Assembly: GCA_016860845.1 (NCBI GenBank)
Contig: BOKF01000005.1
Location: 62,001-126,000, forward strand
Source: Chloroflexota bacterium
GTDB taxonomy: Bacteria; Chloroflexota; Anaerolineae; 4572-78; J111
Length of the DNA stretch: 64,000 nt
Reading direction: 5' to 3'
The notes beneath the pieces are model-generated. The model did no database searches and was not told the DNA's origin. It saw nothing but the letters and a program-made list of their open reading frames with translations. Within the stretch, counting starts at the first letter, position 1. Every line of letters begins with the position of its first letter. Positions 1 through 9,527 of this stretch are shown one piece after another. The position numbers and the translations under genes are program-made.

Positions 1-108
1 GATAAAGAAATAAGGTGTTTGGGTTGAGCGCAACTCGTGGTAAAATTCAAAGCAATAGATTCAGCTTAGGGAGGCAAGACATACCGCCGAAGATAAAAAG
101 ATCAGGAA

Positions 109-175
109 CACAGAGAACGCGGAGAAGTCACAGAGGCACGCCGAGAAGTTCTTAAAAACTCTGTGACTCTCTGTG
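109..175. repeat. Inverted repeat upstream of acyl-CoA dehydrogenase
   Basis: GTCACAGAG at 127-135 pairs perfectly with CTCTGTGAC at 159-167, and the outer CACAGAG at 109-115 pairs with CTCTGTG at 169-175. The element is built from one short word repeated and inverted, and further copies of the word run to about 198, just ahead of the ribosome-binding site. It could form a leader hairpin. Bases 1-108 hold no gene I can support. Confidence 0.6.
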
Positions 176-222
176 CTCCTTTGTGGGTCTCTGTGTCTAA
201 CATTATTTACCAGGGAGAACCA

Positions 223-1368
223 ATGGACTTTCAACTCAACCCGGAACAGCGCATGTGGCAGGAGGCAGTGCGTGATTTTTGCCAGGCCGAACTGAAACCC
301 CGCGCCGCTCAAACGGACGCCGTGGGCAAGCTGCCGCTGGACATCATCAAGAAAATGGCCCCTCTGGGGCTGCTGGCCCTGCAGGTGCCGGAAGCGGATG
401 GCGGGCCAGGGCTGGATACGGTCAGCGCGGCGATTGCCGTCGAAGAGTTGGGCCGGGCTTGCGGCAGTACCGCCCTATCGGTCGCCGCCCACAACGGCCT
501 GTGTGTCAGCCCACTGGTGGCTTTTGGCACGGCGGCACAGAAGGCCCGCTATCTTCCGGCGCTGATGTCGGGCGAGGGATTGGGCGCATTGGCCCTGACA
601 GAACCGGGCGCAGGCAGCGATCTGGCCGGGGGTGTGCAAACAACAGCCGTGGATGAGGGCGACTCCTGGAGCATCAACGGCAGCAAAGCCTGGATTACCA
701 ATCCCAGCCTGGCTCCCCTGATTATTACCCTCTGCCGCACCGACCGCCAGGCGGGCACCCGGGGCTTTAGCCTGATCCTCGTCGAGACCGACCGGCCCGG
801 GCTGACCATCCACCCGCCGGAGAAAAAGATGGGACTGCGCGGCTCACCCACCCACATGCTCACCTTTGACGGAGTGCGCGTGCCGAAAGAGAATCTGCTG
901 GGCGAAGCCGGGCGAGGTTTGCAGCAAACTTTGATCACGCTGGATGGCGGCCGCATCGGCATTGGGGCCATGGCCGTCGGCCTGGCCCAGGCCGCCCTGG
1001 ACGAGGCGGTGCGCTACGCCCGCGACCGCCACAGCTTTGGCCAGCCTATTGGCCAGCATCAGGCCATCCAGCACATGGTCGCCGACATAAGCACTGAAAT
1101 TGAAGCTGCCCGCCTGCTGGTTTACCAGGCGGCCTGGCTGAAAGATCAGGGGTTGGTTTTTGCCAAAGAAGCGGCGATGGCCAAGCTCTTTGCCAGCGAA
1201 ACCGCCGAGCGAGTCGCCTATAAAGCCATCCAAATTCACGGCGGCTACGGCTACAGCGCCGAGTTCCCGGTCGAGCGCCTCTACCGCGACCAGCGCCTTT
1301 TGACCATCGGCGAAGGGACCAGCGAAATCCTGCGCATGGTCATCGCCCGGCGGGTATTGGGCGGATAG
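223..1368 (+). CDS. Acyl-CoA dehydrogenase (short/medium-chain type)
   Basis: This is a 381-residue FAD-dependent acyl-CoA dehydrogenase of normal family length. It should catalyse alpha,beta-dehydrogenation of an acyl-CoA in beta-oxidation or branched-chain amino-acid breakdown, passing electrons to ETF. Visible marks are the first signature LTEPGAGSDLAG near residue 130, the second signature around QIHGGYGY...RDQR near 345, and GEGTSEI near 367, whose glutamate sits where the catalytic base of short-chain enzymes lies. I chose ATG 223 because GGGAGA lies about 6 bases upstream and the family N-terminus (FxLxxEQ) begins there; the frame stays open upstream to 163. The exact acyl substrate cannot be told from sequence. 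No ETF genes are nearby. Confidence 0.93.
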   Translation: MDFQLNPEQRMWQEAVRDFCQAELKPRAAQTDAVGKLPLDIIKKMAPLGLLALQVPEADGGPGLDTVSAAIAVEELGRACGSTALSVAAHNGLCVSPLVAFGTAAQKARYLPALMSGEGLGALALTEPGAGSDLAGGVQTTAVDEGDSWSINGSKAWITNPSLAPLIITLCRTDRQAGTRGFSLILVETDRPGLTIHPPEKKMGLRGSPTHMLTFDGVRVPKENLLGEAGRGLQQTLITLDGGRIGIGAMAVGLAQAALDEAVRYARDRHSFGQPIGQHQAIQHMVADISTEIEAARLLVYQAAWLKDQGLVFAKEAAMAKLFASETAERVAYKAIQIHGGYGYSAEFPVERLYRDQRLLTIGEGTSEILRMVIARRVLGG

Positions 1369-1486
1369 CTGACTTATCCTGGCCCCAGGACAGTTTTTTT
1401 AGAGTATTGCCAGGGTGGGTGCAGGTGTGCTACAATGACCCAATAGTGGCTTGCGTAGAGCCGGAAAATGTATTGCAGAGAAAATT

Positions 1487-3007
1487 ATGAGTATCGAACA
1501 AGAACTTGACCTATACCTGCGGGCGCGCTTCACCCTCCTGGTGCTGGTGACTCAGGAAGAAGAGCGGGCGCTGCAGAGTCTCAAAACCGTCTGCGACGGG
1601 AGCCGGCGGCGCTGCCTGACCTGGGATGCGGCGGAAGGCTTTCAGCTCCTCAGCGGCAGCGGCCCGGTGCCGGTTGCCCCCGATCCCAAAACCGCGCTGG
1701 AGCAGATTGACAAGGCCGAGGACAATGTCACCTTTGTCCTCAAAGATTTTCACGAACTTTGGAACAACCCGCAAATCAAGCGCAAACTGCGCAGTGTTGC
1801 CCAGCGGCTTAAATTTACCAAAAAGTCCATGGTCATCACTGCACCCGGCGACGAAGTTCCGGAGGAACTGCGAGATGAGATTGTCGTGGTCGAGTTTCCG
1901 CTGCCCAACGCGCCGGAGCTGGAAACGGTCCTCAACCAGCTTACCCAGACACCGGGGGTCAAGGTCAACCTGACCCGCCTGGGCCGGGAAAAGTTAGTCC
2001 AGGCCGCCCTGGGACTGACTGCCGCTCAGGCCCAGCGCGTCTTTGCCAAGGCCATCGTCCGGGATGGGCAACTGGATGACCGGGACATTGACCTGGTGAC
2101 CGAAGAGAAAAAACAGATCATCCGCGAGAGCGAAGCTCTGGAGTTCTACGCTACCCACGAAACCCCCGACGACGTAGGCGGCCTGGGCGTGCTCAAAGAT
2201 TGGCTGCGCCTGCGCGAGAGGGCTTTTACCCAGGAAGCGCGCGATTACGGGCTACCCGCGCCCAAAGGCATTGCCCTGATCGGCATCCCCGGCACCGGCA
2301 AGAGCCTGACCGCCAAGATGATCGGCGGGTTGTGGCGGCTGCCCCTTTTACGGCTGGACATCGGCGCGCTCTTTGGTAGCCTGGTCGGCGAGTCGGAGGC
2401 GCGGGCGCGGCGCGCACTGCAACTGGCCGAAACCGTAGCCCCCTGCGTGGTCTGGATTGACGAGATGGAAAAAGGGCTGGCTCACGGCGGCCTCGACAGC
2501 GGCACCAGCACCCGTGTCTTCGGCACCATTTTGACCTGGATGCAGGAGAAGACCGCGCCCTGCTTTGTGGTCGCTACCGCCAACGACATCGCCAGCCTGC
2601 CGCCCGAACTGCTGCGCAAGGGCCGTTTTGACGAAATCTTTTTCCTCGACTTGCCCACCCTGGAAGAACGGCAGGAAATCTTGACCGTTCACCTGCGCAA
2701 ACGAGGCCGTTTGCCCCAGGATTTTGATCCGGCCCGGCTGGCCCGCGAATCCGAGGGCTACGTTGGGGCCGAGTTGGAGCAGGCCATCATTGACGCCATG
2801 TATCTCGGCTTCAACGCCGGGCGGGAGTTCACCACCGAGGACATCTCGACCGCCTTGCAGCGCCAGGTACCCCTGTCCGTCTCGCAGCGCGAAACCATTG
2901 AAGCGCTGCGCGATTGGCTGCGCGAGGGCCGCGCCCAGTCGGCCTCCTTCCAGGAGGTCCGCGAGGCCGAGCAGCGTTTTGTGCCGCTGCAGCTTGCCCC
3001 CAGCTAG
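1487..3007 (+). CDS. Ycf46-like AAA family ATPase
   Basis: The 506-residue protein has an N-terminal alpha/beta region of about 240 residues resembling the Ycf46 N-domain, followed by one AAA module. Walker A GIPGTGKS is near residue 267, Walker B VVWIDEME near 322, and the Arg-finger region with [12 protein letters not shown] near 378, followed by the helical lid. Ycf46-type proteins occur in cyanobacteria, plastids and Chloroflexota, and their biochemical role is poorly known. ATG 1487 is preferred over an upstream in-frame start at 1451 because the family N-terminus begins there; the ribosome site is weak. It opens a same-strand cassette through 10296 containing WD40 scaffolds, Hsp70, DUF1257, DUF2997 and a radical SAM enzyme. 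An ATP-driven remodelling role in that set is inference. Confidence 0.85.
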   Translation: MSIEQELDLYLRARFTLLVLVTQEEERALQSLKTVCDGSRRRCLTWDAAEGFQLLSGSGPVPVAPDPKTALEQIDKAEDNVTFVLKDFHELWNNPQIKRKLRSVAQRLKFTKKSMVITAPGDEVPEELRDEIVVVEFPLPNAPELETVLNQLTQTPGVKVNLTRLGREKLVQAALGLTAAQAQRVFAKAIVRDGQLDDRDIDLVTEEKKQIIRESEALEFYATHETPDDVGGLGVLKDWLRLRERAFTQEARDYGLPAPKGIALIGIPGTGKSLTAKMIGGLWRLPLLRLDIGALFGSLVGESEARARRALQLAETVAPCVVWIDEMEKGLAHGGLDSGTSTRVFGTILTWMQEKTAPCFVVATANDIASLPPELLRKGRFDEIFFLDLPTLEERQEILTVHLRKRGRLPQDFDPARLARESEGYVGAELEQAIIDAMYLGFNAGREFTTEDISTALQRQVPLSVSQRETIEALRDWLREGRAQSASFQEVREAEQRFVPLQLAPS

Positions 3008-3049
3008 AGCTGATTGACCTTTCACTTTGCCCAAGGTACAATCAGCCCC

Positions 3050-5116
3050 ATGGATAACCGAACACACCAAGCCATTGCCAGCCTCACCCGCGAACTGACC
3101 CGCTCCCAAGCCCCTGACATGGTCCGGGCGCTGGCCGAGGCCGTGACCCGGCTCGACGACGAGACGGTGCAAAAAGGTGTCCTGGCCGGCCTGGCCGAAT
3201 TGAGCGACCAATCGGGCCGGGATGCGGTCTGCGCCGTGTGGGCCAGCACCCGCCACGCGAGTTTGGGAACCTGGCTGGAAGGGACCGGCTGGGTGGCGTC
3301 CACCCCGGAGCGCCTGCGCTGGCTGACCGCCTTGAAGGTGGGCCGGCTGGAAGTGTTTGAGCCGGCGGGCGCGGAGATCATCGAGCCGCTGCTGCGCGCC
3401 TGCGCCGATCCCGACCCGACTGTGGCCGGCAATGCTCGCCTGGCTTTTCAACACCTCCAAAACCCGGCGGCTCAGGCCGAGTTCTACCGCCATGTAATGG
3501 AAACCGACCAGCCGCTTGTCCGTGAGCTGGCCTTGACCGTGCCTTATACTCCGCTTGACCCGCAGCAGCGCGCCCTTTTTTACCTGCTGAGCGAGCAGTG
3601 GGAAAAGTATGAGGCGCTTGATTTTGATCGCAGCCTGTTGCGGACGGCCTATCAAACCGGCCACGCCTGGCTGCAGCGGCGCGTTACCGAGTTGACCCGC
3701 CGCGCTGGCCGGGCCGATTTTATTGAAGTGCTGGCCGGGGGACGGCAGCGCCGCCGCCTGGCCGAGATGACCGGCAGTGAGTGGACGGTTGTGCTGGCCC
3801 TGCTCAGCCAGGAGCAAGCCTGGGGTGAAATGTGGCGGCTGGCTCAAGCCGCGCCGGCGATTTGGAGTCCTCAGCTCTTACGGTGGTTGGGCGAGGCGGG
3901 CTGGCAGCCGGCTCACTCGGTGGAGGAGCAAAAGGCTTTCGCTGAACTGCAGCAACTGGCCCAAAAATGCGATCCGGCGGGACTGACTTTGGGCCGCTCG
4001 ACCCGCTGCCAGGCGGTGCTGACCGGACACAGGGGCGCGGTGCATGATCTGGCCCTCAGTCCCTACAGCCAGCTCTTGGCCAGCGGCAGCGAGGATCACA
4101 CACTGCGGCTGTGGCGGCTGCCCGGCGGCGAGGGCCTTAAGATCCTGGAGGGCCACGGCGGCGAGGTCTGGGGCGTAGCGGTCAGCCCCGATGGCCGGCT
4201 GCTGGTCAGCGGCAGCGACGACAACAGCCTCCGCCTGTGGCGGCTGCCCGATGGCCTGGCGCTGCAAACCTGGCAAAATGTGGCCGGGACGGTCAATGCC
4301 CTGGCCATCAGCCCCGACGGGCAGCTCTTGGCCAGCGCTGGCGACCACTCGGTGCGGCTGTGGAAGCTGCCCCAAGGCCAGGCACTTAAAACGTTAGCCG
4401 AGCATACCGCGCCGGTCATTCATCTGGCCTTTAGTCCCGACGGGCGGCTGCTCGCCAGTGCGGGGCGCGATCAAACCATCCGCCTGTGGCGGCTGCCGGA
4501 TGGCGTCCTTCAGCAGACCCTGACAGGCCACACCGCCTCGGTCAACGGGCTGGCGGTCAGCCCGGACAATTTGCTGTTAGCCAGTGGAAGTTTGGATAAA
4601 ACCATTCGCCTGTGGCGGCTGCCGGATGGCAAACCCATCAAAACGCTAAGCGGGCACACCGACGCGGTGGTTGGTCTGGCGCTCACTCCGGCCCCGCTGC
4701 CGGGTGATACGGGTGGCTGGCTACTGGCCAGCGCCAGCCTGGACCAAACCGTGCGCTTGTGGCGCGTGCCGGAGGGCAAGCTGCTGCAAACTCTGGAGGG
4801 CCACGGCGGCTGGGTCACTCGCCTGGCGATTAGCCCCGATGGCCAGTGGTTAGCCAGCGCCAGCTACGATCAAACCGTCCGCCTGTGGGCGTCTGACCTG
4901 GCCCGCCTGTGCCACCAGCCTCTCGCCCACACTACTCTGGCCGACCTGGCCTGGGTTGAGACCACCCTGGCTGAAAAAGGTCTGCCCGACCTCGAACGGG
5001 GCTGGCTGGAATTTCTATTCACTCTGCTGCGCTGGAGTCGGCGCTTTGATATTGAGGTCGAAGCCGCCCCGCGCCATATTGTGATTGGCGAGTTTGATAT
5101 TGAGATAGAAGGGTAG
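3050..5116 (+). CDS. HEAT-like/WD40-repeat scaffold protein 1
   Basis: This 688-residue protein has a helical HEAT-like N-terminal half (about residues 1-310) and a seven-bladed WD40 propeller (about 320-620). Each blade shows a GH...SPDGxLLASGSxDxTxRLWRLP pattern. The C-terminus ends in GEFDIEIEG, and the next gene ends almost identically. No enzyme motif is visible, so a protein-binding platform role is likely. ATG 3050 is used; the frame opens at 3014 but lacks a better start. The gene lies 42 bp after the AAA ATPase. The protein is a paralogue of the next product across the N-terminal half, with matching stretches such as ALFYLLSEQW versus ALFFFLTEQW. The partner is unknown; the cassette neighbours are the obvious candidates. 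Confidence 0.85.
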   Translation: MDNRTHQAIASLTRELTRSQAPDMVRALAEAVTRLDDETVQKGVLAGLAELSDQSGRDAVCAVWASTRHASLGTWLEGTGWVASTPERLRWLTALKVGRLEVFEPAGAEIIEPLLRACADPDPTVAGNARLAFQHLQNPAAQAEFYRHVMETDQPLVRELALTVPYTPLDPQQRALFYLLSEQWEKYEALDFDRSLLRTAYQTGHAWLQRRVTELTRRAGRADFIEVLAGGRQRRRLAEMTGSEWTVVLALLSQEQAWGEMWRLAQAAPAIWSPQLLRWLGEAGWQPAHSVEEQKAFAELQQLAQKCDPAGLTLGRSTRCQAVLTGHRGAVHDLALSPYSQLLASGSEDHTLRLWRLPGGEGLKILEGHGGEVWGVAVSPDGRLLVSGSDDNSLRLWRLPDGLALQTWQNVAGTVNALAISPDGQLLASAGDHSVRLWKLPQGQALKTLAEHTAPVIHLAFSPDGRLLASAGRDQTIRLWRLPDGVLQQTLTGHTASVNGLAVSPDNLLLASGSLDKTIRLWRLPDGKPIKTLSGHTDAVVGLALTPAPLPGDTGGWLLASASLDQTVRLWRVPEGKLLQTLEGHGGWVTRLAISPDGQWLASASYDQTVRLWASDLARLCHQPLAHTTLADLAWVETTLAEKGLPDLERGWLEFLFTLLRWSRRFDIEVEAAPRHIVIGEFDIEIEG

Positions 5117-5133
5117 AAAGAGTAGGGAAGTAG

Positions 5134-5183
5134 TCAGATGTCAGTAGTCAGAAATAATTTACTATCTGACTACTGACATCTGA
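5134..5183. repeat. Perfect 19-bp inverted repeat between the WD40 genes
   Basis: The 19-base arm at 5134-5152 is the exact reverse complement of 5165-5183, with a 12-base AT-rich loop. It ends 16 bases before the next start codon. The arms are built from the words CAGTAGTC and CAGATGTC. There is no T-run directly after the stem, so a simple terminator is not indicated. Confidence 0.8.
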
Positions 5184-5199
5184 CATCTGGCTACTGATT

Positions 5200-7308
5200 A
5201 TGAGTTCGACTCGACTGGCTGGCTTAAACCTCTTGCTCCGCAATCGTCTGCCGCTGGCCGGCGGCTGGCTGCGCCGCTGGGCGATTCAGCGGTTGGATCG
5301 AGAGCGATCGCCGGAAGCAGCCGGACTGCTGGGGACATTTGTGACTCACAGCTCTGACCGGCGGGCGCAAGAGCTGGCCCTAACTGTTTTGAATGGATTA
5401 AGCCAACCGGCCAGCATTGACCGGGTCTGTCAGATTTGGGCGGCCACGCGCCATTCGAAGCTGGCGGAGTTGCTGGTCAAGCGCGGCTGGGTCGCCACAA
5501 AGCCTGCAACCCTGATGGTTCTCACAGCTCTGCACAGTGGGCAGACCGACAGGCTGGCCTCGGGACGGGCCGAGGTAGTCGAACCGTTGGTGCAGGCGGC
5601 GGAAGATGCTGATCCCAGGCTGGCCGGCCGGGCCAAGCAGATATTGCAGCAGTTGCGTCACGAAGCGACCCAGGAAGCGTTGTGCCGCCTGGTGCTTGAG
5701 CAGGAGCGACCCGCTGCCGTTGAAGCAGCCCTTGCCGCCGGATATGTGCCTCGCGAGCAGAGCCAGCGGGCGCTCTTTTTCTTTTTGACCGAACAGTGGG
5801 CGCACTATGACAGCCTCGATTTTGACCGGCGCTTGCTGCGGGTGGTCTACCAGAGCGCGGCCCCGGCCCTGCGCCAGCGCCTCCTGGAACGGATGCGCCG
5901 GGCCGGGCGGATCGAATTTTTGCCGATTATCACCGGCAGCGATTATCGTGCTCGCCTGGCCGAGATGCAGGCTGGGGAGTTCGACCTGCTGGCGCAAACC
6001 CTGGCGGCAAACCGGGAATGGCCTGAATTATGGTCTCTGGTCTTTGAGCTTCCGTTTCGCTGGAGCCAGCGCCTGGTCAAGACCCTGGCCGAGCAGCAGT
6101 GGCAGCCACCAACTCGGGAGGAGCAAGTCCTTTTTGAGCGCCTGACCGCTTTAACCAGCCCTGAGCTGTCCTCGGACAGGGCTGAGTTGGGACAGCTTTT
6201 TCCACCTGCCCTACGCCAGGCTGAAGCCAGGGTGCCGGGGCGGATTAACGACCTTGCTTTTGCTTCGCGCCGCCCGGTCATTGCCATCGGCACGGGGCAG
6301 CGCAAGGTGGTGCTGTGGAATTTTCAACGGGCGGACCGTGAACATCTTCTGAACCAGTTTGACCACTCCATTGTCAGCGTCGCCTTCAATCCAAAGGATG
6401 TTCTCTTCTGCGCCGAGCGGACCACGGGCGGGGGAGCGTGCGCCATCTATTGTTGGGATGAGAGCGGCCTGGCTCGTTTGGGCCAGCATACCGACTCGGT
6501 CACGGCCCTGGGCGTTGTAGATGAAGCGCACCTGTTATCGGCCGGGCGCGATCATCAGGTTATCTTATGGGACGTAGCCGCCGGTAAAGAGGTAAGGCAG
6601 CAGCAGTTTGCCTTTTGGGCGCGGGCGCTGCGAGTCGCCCCTAGTGGTCAAGAGGCTGTTTTGCTGCACGAGGGCCTGGATTTGGTCAAGCTGCCGGAGC
6701 TGCGCCTGATGGAGCGGGGGCCAGGGGGAGCCAGCGTGGCCCGCTGCACCGCCTTTTTGCCGGATGGGCAGACATTGTGGGTGGGCCAGTTTAATGGGGA
6801 AATTGTGGTCTTAAAACGGACCCATTCTGGCCCATTTAGACGGCGGCGCGACTCCGTCCTGCGCGGTCCCGGGCGGGTCGTGGGGCTGGAAGTCCTGGCG
6901 AAGCAGGGGGTGATGATCTGCGCCAGGTCTGAGGGTCAGATTGAGTTTAGAGGCTTGAATGACCAGGCCCTCCTGGGGCAGGTGCAGGCAGCGAGCGACC
7001 CGATGACGTCGCTGCACATCTCCGCCGATGAGGCTTTTATGGCCGTCGGCAGCGCCCAGGCCACGTTATCGTTGTGGGATTTGCGGGTGCTGGAACTGGC
7101 CGGACTGCTGGCTCAACCCTTCGGCCAGGCGACGCCGGCCCAATTGACGACCCTCAACGCCCTGAGCCGCCATCCGGAGTTGACGCCGCCGGCCCAGCGG
7201 GCGCTCCAATTTGCGGCCTGTGTTCTGCAGCACCGCCTGCGTTATGCCATTGAGCTTGACGAAACGCCGCAGATCAAGGTGGGTGAGTTTGATATTGAGT
7301 TAGAATAG
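5200..7308 (+). CDS. HEAT-like/WD40-repeat scaffold protein 2
   Basis: This 702-residue paralogue of the preceding gene has the same helical N-terminal half: CQIWAATRHSKLAELL matches CAVWASTRHASLGTWL. Its propeller (about 330-650) is more diverged; only a few blades keep clear LWD or LWN endings, such as HQVILWDV and ATLSLWDL. It ends in KVGEFDIELE, the same C-terminal tail as protein 1, although the propeller before it has drifted. That argues the tail is under its own constraint. No good Shine-Dalgarno precedes ATG 5200; the inverted repeat at 5134-5183 occupies that place. It is probably a second adaptor in the same complex, with unknown ligand. Confidence 0.8.
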   Translation: MSSTRLAGLNLLLRNRLPLAGGWLRRWAIQRLDRERSPEAAGLLGTFVTHSSDRRAQELALTVLNGLSQPASIDRVCQIWAATRHSKLAELLVKRGWVATKPATLMVLTALHSGQTDRLASGRAEVVEPLVQAAEDADPRLAGRAKQILQQLRHEATQEALCRLVLEQERPAAVEAALAAGYVPREQSQRALFFFLTEQWAHYDSLDFDRRLLRVVYQSAAPALRQRLLERMRRAGRIEFLPIITGSDYRARLAEMQAGEFDLLAQTLAANREWPELWSLVFELPFRWSQRLVKTLAEQQWQPPTREEQVLFERLTALTSPELSSDRAELGQLFPPALRQAEARVPGRINDLAFASRRPVIAIGTGQRKVVLWNFQRADREHLLNQFDHSIVSVAFNPKDVLFCAERTTGGGACAIYCWDESGLARLGQHTDSVTALGVVDEAHLLSAGRDHQVILWDVAAGKEVRQQQFAFWARALRVAPSGQEAVLLHEGLDLVKLPELRLMERGPGGASVARCTAFLPDGQTLWVGQFNGEIVVLKRTHSGPFRRRRDSVLRGPGRVVGLEVLAKQGVMICARSEGQIEFRGLNDQALLGQVQAASDPMTSLHISADEAFMAVGSAQATLSLWDLRVLELAGLLAQPFGQATPAQLTTLNALSRHPELTPPAQRALQFAACVLQHRLRYAIELDETPQIKVGEFDIELE

Positions 7309-7319
7309 GAAATTAAAAT

Positions 7320-7360
7320 CCTCTTGTTCCCAAACTGACGCAAAGCGTGGGAACAAGAGG
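7320..7360. repeat. Perfect 13-bp hairpin upstream of the Hsp70 gene
   Basis: CCTCTTGTTCCCA at 7320-7332 is the exact reverse complement of 7348-7360, with a 15-base loop. It starts 11 bases after the WD40-2 stop. It may be a terminator or processing signal splitting the cassette, although no T-run follows. Confidence 0.7.
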
Positions 7361-7425
7361 AAAGATAGTAATCCACTTTGCCGGGGCAACTTATTGGGGT
7401 AAACTTCTAGCGGGAGTGATGAACG

Positions 7426-9018
7426 ATGCCGGGTCGTCTGGCGATTGATTTTGGAACGTCAAATACGGTGGTCGCTGTCTGGGATGAGAGCCGCCAGGGG
7501 AGTGAACTGCTGCATGTGCCCGATTATGGCCGGGTCTCACCGCAGGGTGACAGCCAGATTTCGGTGGTACCGTCACTGATCCACTACGCCGAGGACCAGC
7601 GCCGCTGGATTGGCAACCAGGTGTTGCAGCAAAACCTGTACCAGTCGCCGCGCACCTTCCGCTGGATGAAGCGGTATATTGTCCACCGCAGCCCGCTCAA
7701 GGTCCGCCTGGATGGGCAGCAGCTCTCGCCGTTTGACGCCGGCCGCGACTTTTTATCCAGCGTGCACCTGTTTGCCGCCGCCGAACTCAACCTGGGCAAT
7801 GAAGAGGTAGCCCTGACCGCGCCGGTTGAGGCGTTTGAGCATTATGAGGACTGGCTGGGCGAGGTGGCCAAAGCGGCCGGGATGCCCCGTTTCCGGCTGA
7901 TTGACGAGCCGTCGGCGGCGGCCCTGGGCTATGGCGCGCCCATCCAGCCGGGTGACGTGTACCTGATCTTCGATTTTGGCGGCGGCACGCTGGATGTGGC
8001 CGTGGTGCTGATCGAGGCCGAAGTGCAGGAGCAGAGCGGGCGGCGCTGCCGGGTGCTGGGCAAAGCCGGGGCCGACCTCGGTGGTACGACCCTGGACCAG
8101 TGGCTGTTTCAGGAGGTCCTGCGCCAAAACCGGCGCAGCGACGCCGACGAGGAGGTCCGCCTCATCAGCACTGCTCTGCTGGTGGAGTGCGAACGGGCCA
8201 AAGAACGACTCTCTTTTTACGAGGAGGCCGAGATCAGCGTAGTCAACCCGGAGACCGGCACAACCTTAAGCGCCCAATTGACCCGCCGCCGCCTGGAAGA
8301 AATCCTGGACGAGCACGACGCCTACCGCCAGCTTGACCAGACGGTGCGGCGTGCCCTGAACGGGGCGCGCGAGCGGGGGTACCAGGAGGAGAATATCAAG
8401 GCGGTGTTGATGGTCGGCGGCGGCAGCCAGATTCCCTCGGTGCAGAGCACTCTGCGGCGCATCTTTGGCCGGGAGCGGGTGATGCTCGACCATCCCTTCG
8501 ATGCCATCGCCCGTGGCGCGGTGGCTTTTGTGGCCGGCGTGGATTTCTACGACCACATTCAGCACGACTACGCCATTCGCCACGTGCAGCGCGACCAGGG
8601 CGGCTACGATTACCGCCTGCTGGTGCCGGCCGGTACCCCCTACCCGACCCCGGAGGCCGTGGCCCGGCTGACGGTCAAAGCAGCCTATGACGGCCAGACT
8701 CACTTGGGGTTGGCCATTTTTGAGATGGGCCAGCCGCCCCCAGCCAGCGCCGGGCAGCCGGTCGAGTTGGTCTTTGACCCGTCCGGCGCGGCGCGGGTCA
8801 TGCCGGTCGCGCCGGACGAGGCCGAGCGGCGCAGTCTCTTCTGGATGAACGAGGGCCAGCCGACCTTCCTGGTGGCCGACCCGCCGGCCCAGCGCGGCGA
8901 GCCGCGCTTTGAGGTGGAGTTCGCCGTAGATGGCAACAAACGGCTACTCCTGACGGCCAGAGACCTGAAAACCAGGCGGCGGCTGTACCAGGCTTATCCG
9001 GTGGTTAAGCTAACGTAG
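7426..9018 (+). CDS. Hsp70/DnaK-family ATPase, C-terminally short
   Basis: The 530-residue Hsp70-fold ATPase has the phosphate-1 motif IDFGTSNTVVAVWD at residues 6-19, phosphate-2 FDFGGGTLDVAVV near 185, and the adenosine motif VLMVGGGSQIPSV near 326. The C-terminal part (about 380-530) is a short beta-rich region, without the long helical lid of true DnaK (about 610-640 residues). It is therefore an accessory Hsp70-like protein rather than the general chaperone. It starts at ATG 7426 with GGGAG about 10 bases upstream. It sits 22 bases before the DUF1257 gene, so co-translation is likely. A role holding or remodelling a client of the cassette is inferred from context only. Confidence 0.87.
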   Translation: MPGRLAIDFGTSNTVVAVWDESRQGSELLHVPDYGRVSPQGDSQISVVPSLIHYAEDQRRWIGNQVLQQNLYQSPRTFRWMKRYIVHRSPLKVRLDGQQLSPFDAGRDFLSSVHLFAAAELNLGNEEVALTAPVEAFEHYEDWLGEVAKAAGMPRFRLIDEPSAAALGYGAPIQPGDVYLIFDFGGGTLDVAVVLIEAEVQEQSGRRCRVLGKAGADLGGTTLDQWLFQEVLRQNRRSDADEEVRLISTALLVECERAKERLSFYEEAEISVVNPETGTTLSAQLTRRRLEEILDEHDAYRQLDQTVRRALNGARERGYQEENIKAVLMVGGGSQIPSVQSTLRRIFGRERVMLDHPFDAIARGAVAFVAGVDFYDHIQHDYAIRHVQRDQGGYDYRLLVPAGTPYPTPEAVARLTVKAAYDGQTHLGLAIFEMGQPPPASAGQPVELVFDPSGAARVMPVAPDEAERRSLFWMNEGQPTFLVADPPAQRGEPRFEVEFAVDGNKRLLLTARDLKTRRRLYQAYPVVKLT

Positions 9019-9040
9019 TGTTTAGATAGAAAGGTGGAAG

Positions 9041-9427
9041 ATGTCCCATTTTAGCCGAATCAAAACTCAGATGGTAGATAAAGAATTTCTGCTCCAGGCA
9101 TTAAAGGATTTGGGGTACAGCTACGAGGAGGGCGAGGTTGACGTGCGCGGCTTTGCCGCTGCGCGGGCTAAGGCGGAGATCAAGGTCAGGACGGGGGGCC
9201 TGCTGGGGCGGGAGATTGGCTTCCGCAAAGGCGGCGAGTCGTATGAAATTGTGGCGGATTGGTGGGGTCTGGGCGGCCCCAAGCGGGAAGAGTTTCAGCA
9301 ACAGGTAACGCAGCGCTACGCTTATCACGCCGCGCGGGCCAAGTTAGAAGCCCAGGGGTTTAACCTGATTACCGAAGAAGTTGAGCAGGGCGGCCAGATT
9401 CGCCTGGTGCTGCGGCGAATGGCTTAG
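9041..9427 (+). CDS. DUF1257 (Ycf35-like) protein
   Basis: This 128-residue protein matches DUF1257/Ycf35 from memory: the start MSHFSRIKTQMVD, a DVRGF segment, a G-rich IGFRKG stretch, and a C-terminal QRYAYHAARAKLEAQGF followed by a strand-rich end. The family is found in plastids, cyanobacteria and some other bacteria and has no established biochemical function. A consistent link with DUF2997 is my recollection of gene neighbourhoods, and both occur together here. A GAAAGGTGGAAG ribosome site precedes ATG 9041. No metal ligands or catalytic residues stand out. Confidence 0.85.
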   Translation: MSHFSRIKTQMVDKEFLLQALKDLGYSYEEGEVDVRGFAAARAKAEIKVRTGGLLGREIGFRKGGESYEIVADWWGLGGPKREEFQQQVTQRYAYHAARAKLEAQGFNLITEEVEQGGQIRLVLRRMA

Positions 9428-9432
9428 AAAAG

Positions 9433-9490
9433 GTAGCAGGGTTGCAAAGTAACAGGGTATAAATTTTTTGCTACCCTGCTACTCTGCTAC
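9433..9490. repeat. Imperfect hairpin between the DUF1257 and DUF2997 genes
   Basis: AGTAACAGGGTA at 9448-9459 pairs with TACCCTGCTACT at 9472-9483 with one mismatch, and GTAGCAG at 9433-9439 pairs with CTGCTAC at 9484-9490. The element consists of one word (GTAGCAGG) repeated and inverted. It lies in the leader of the DUF2997 gene. Confidence 0.6.
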
Positions 9491-9527
9491 TTGCTGCCGT
9501 CTACCATATTTTAGGAGAATTTGCACT

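Noticed and set aside
2348..3847. 499-codon minus-strand frame opposite the AAA and WD40 genes
   Set aside because: It is a shadow of two well-supported plus-strand genes in GC-rich DNA, with low-complexity Gly/Gln/His composition.
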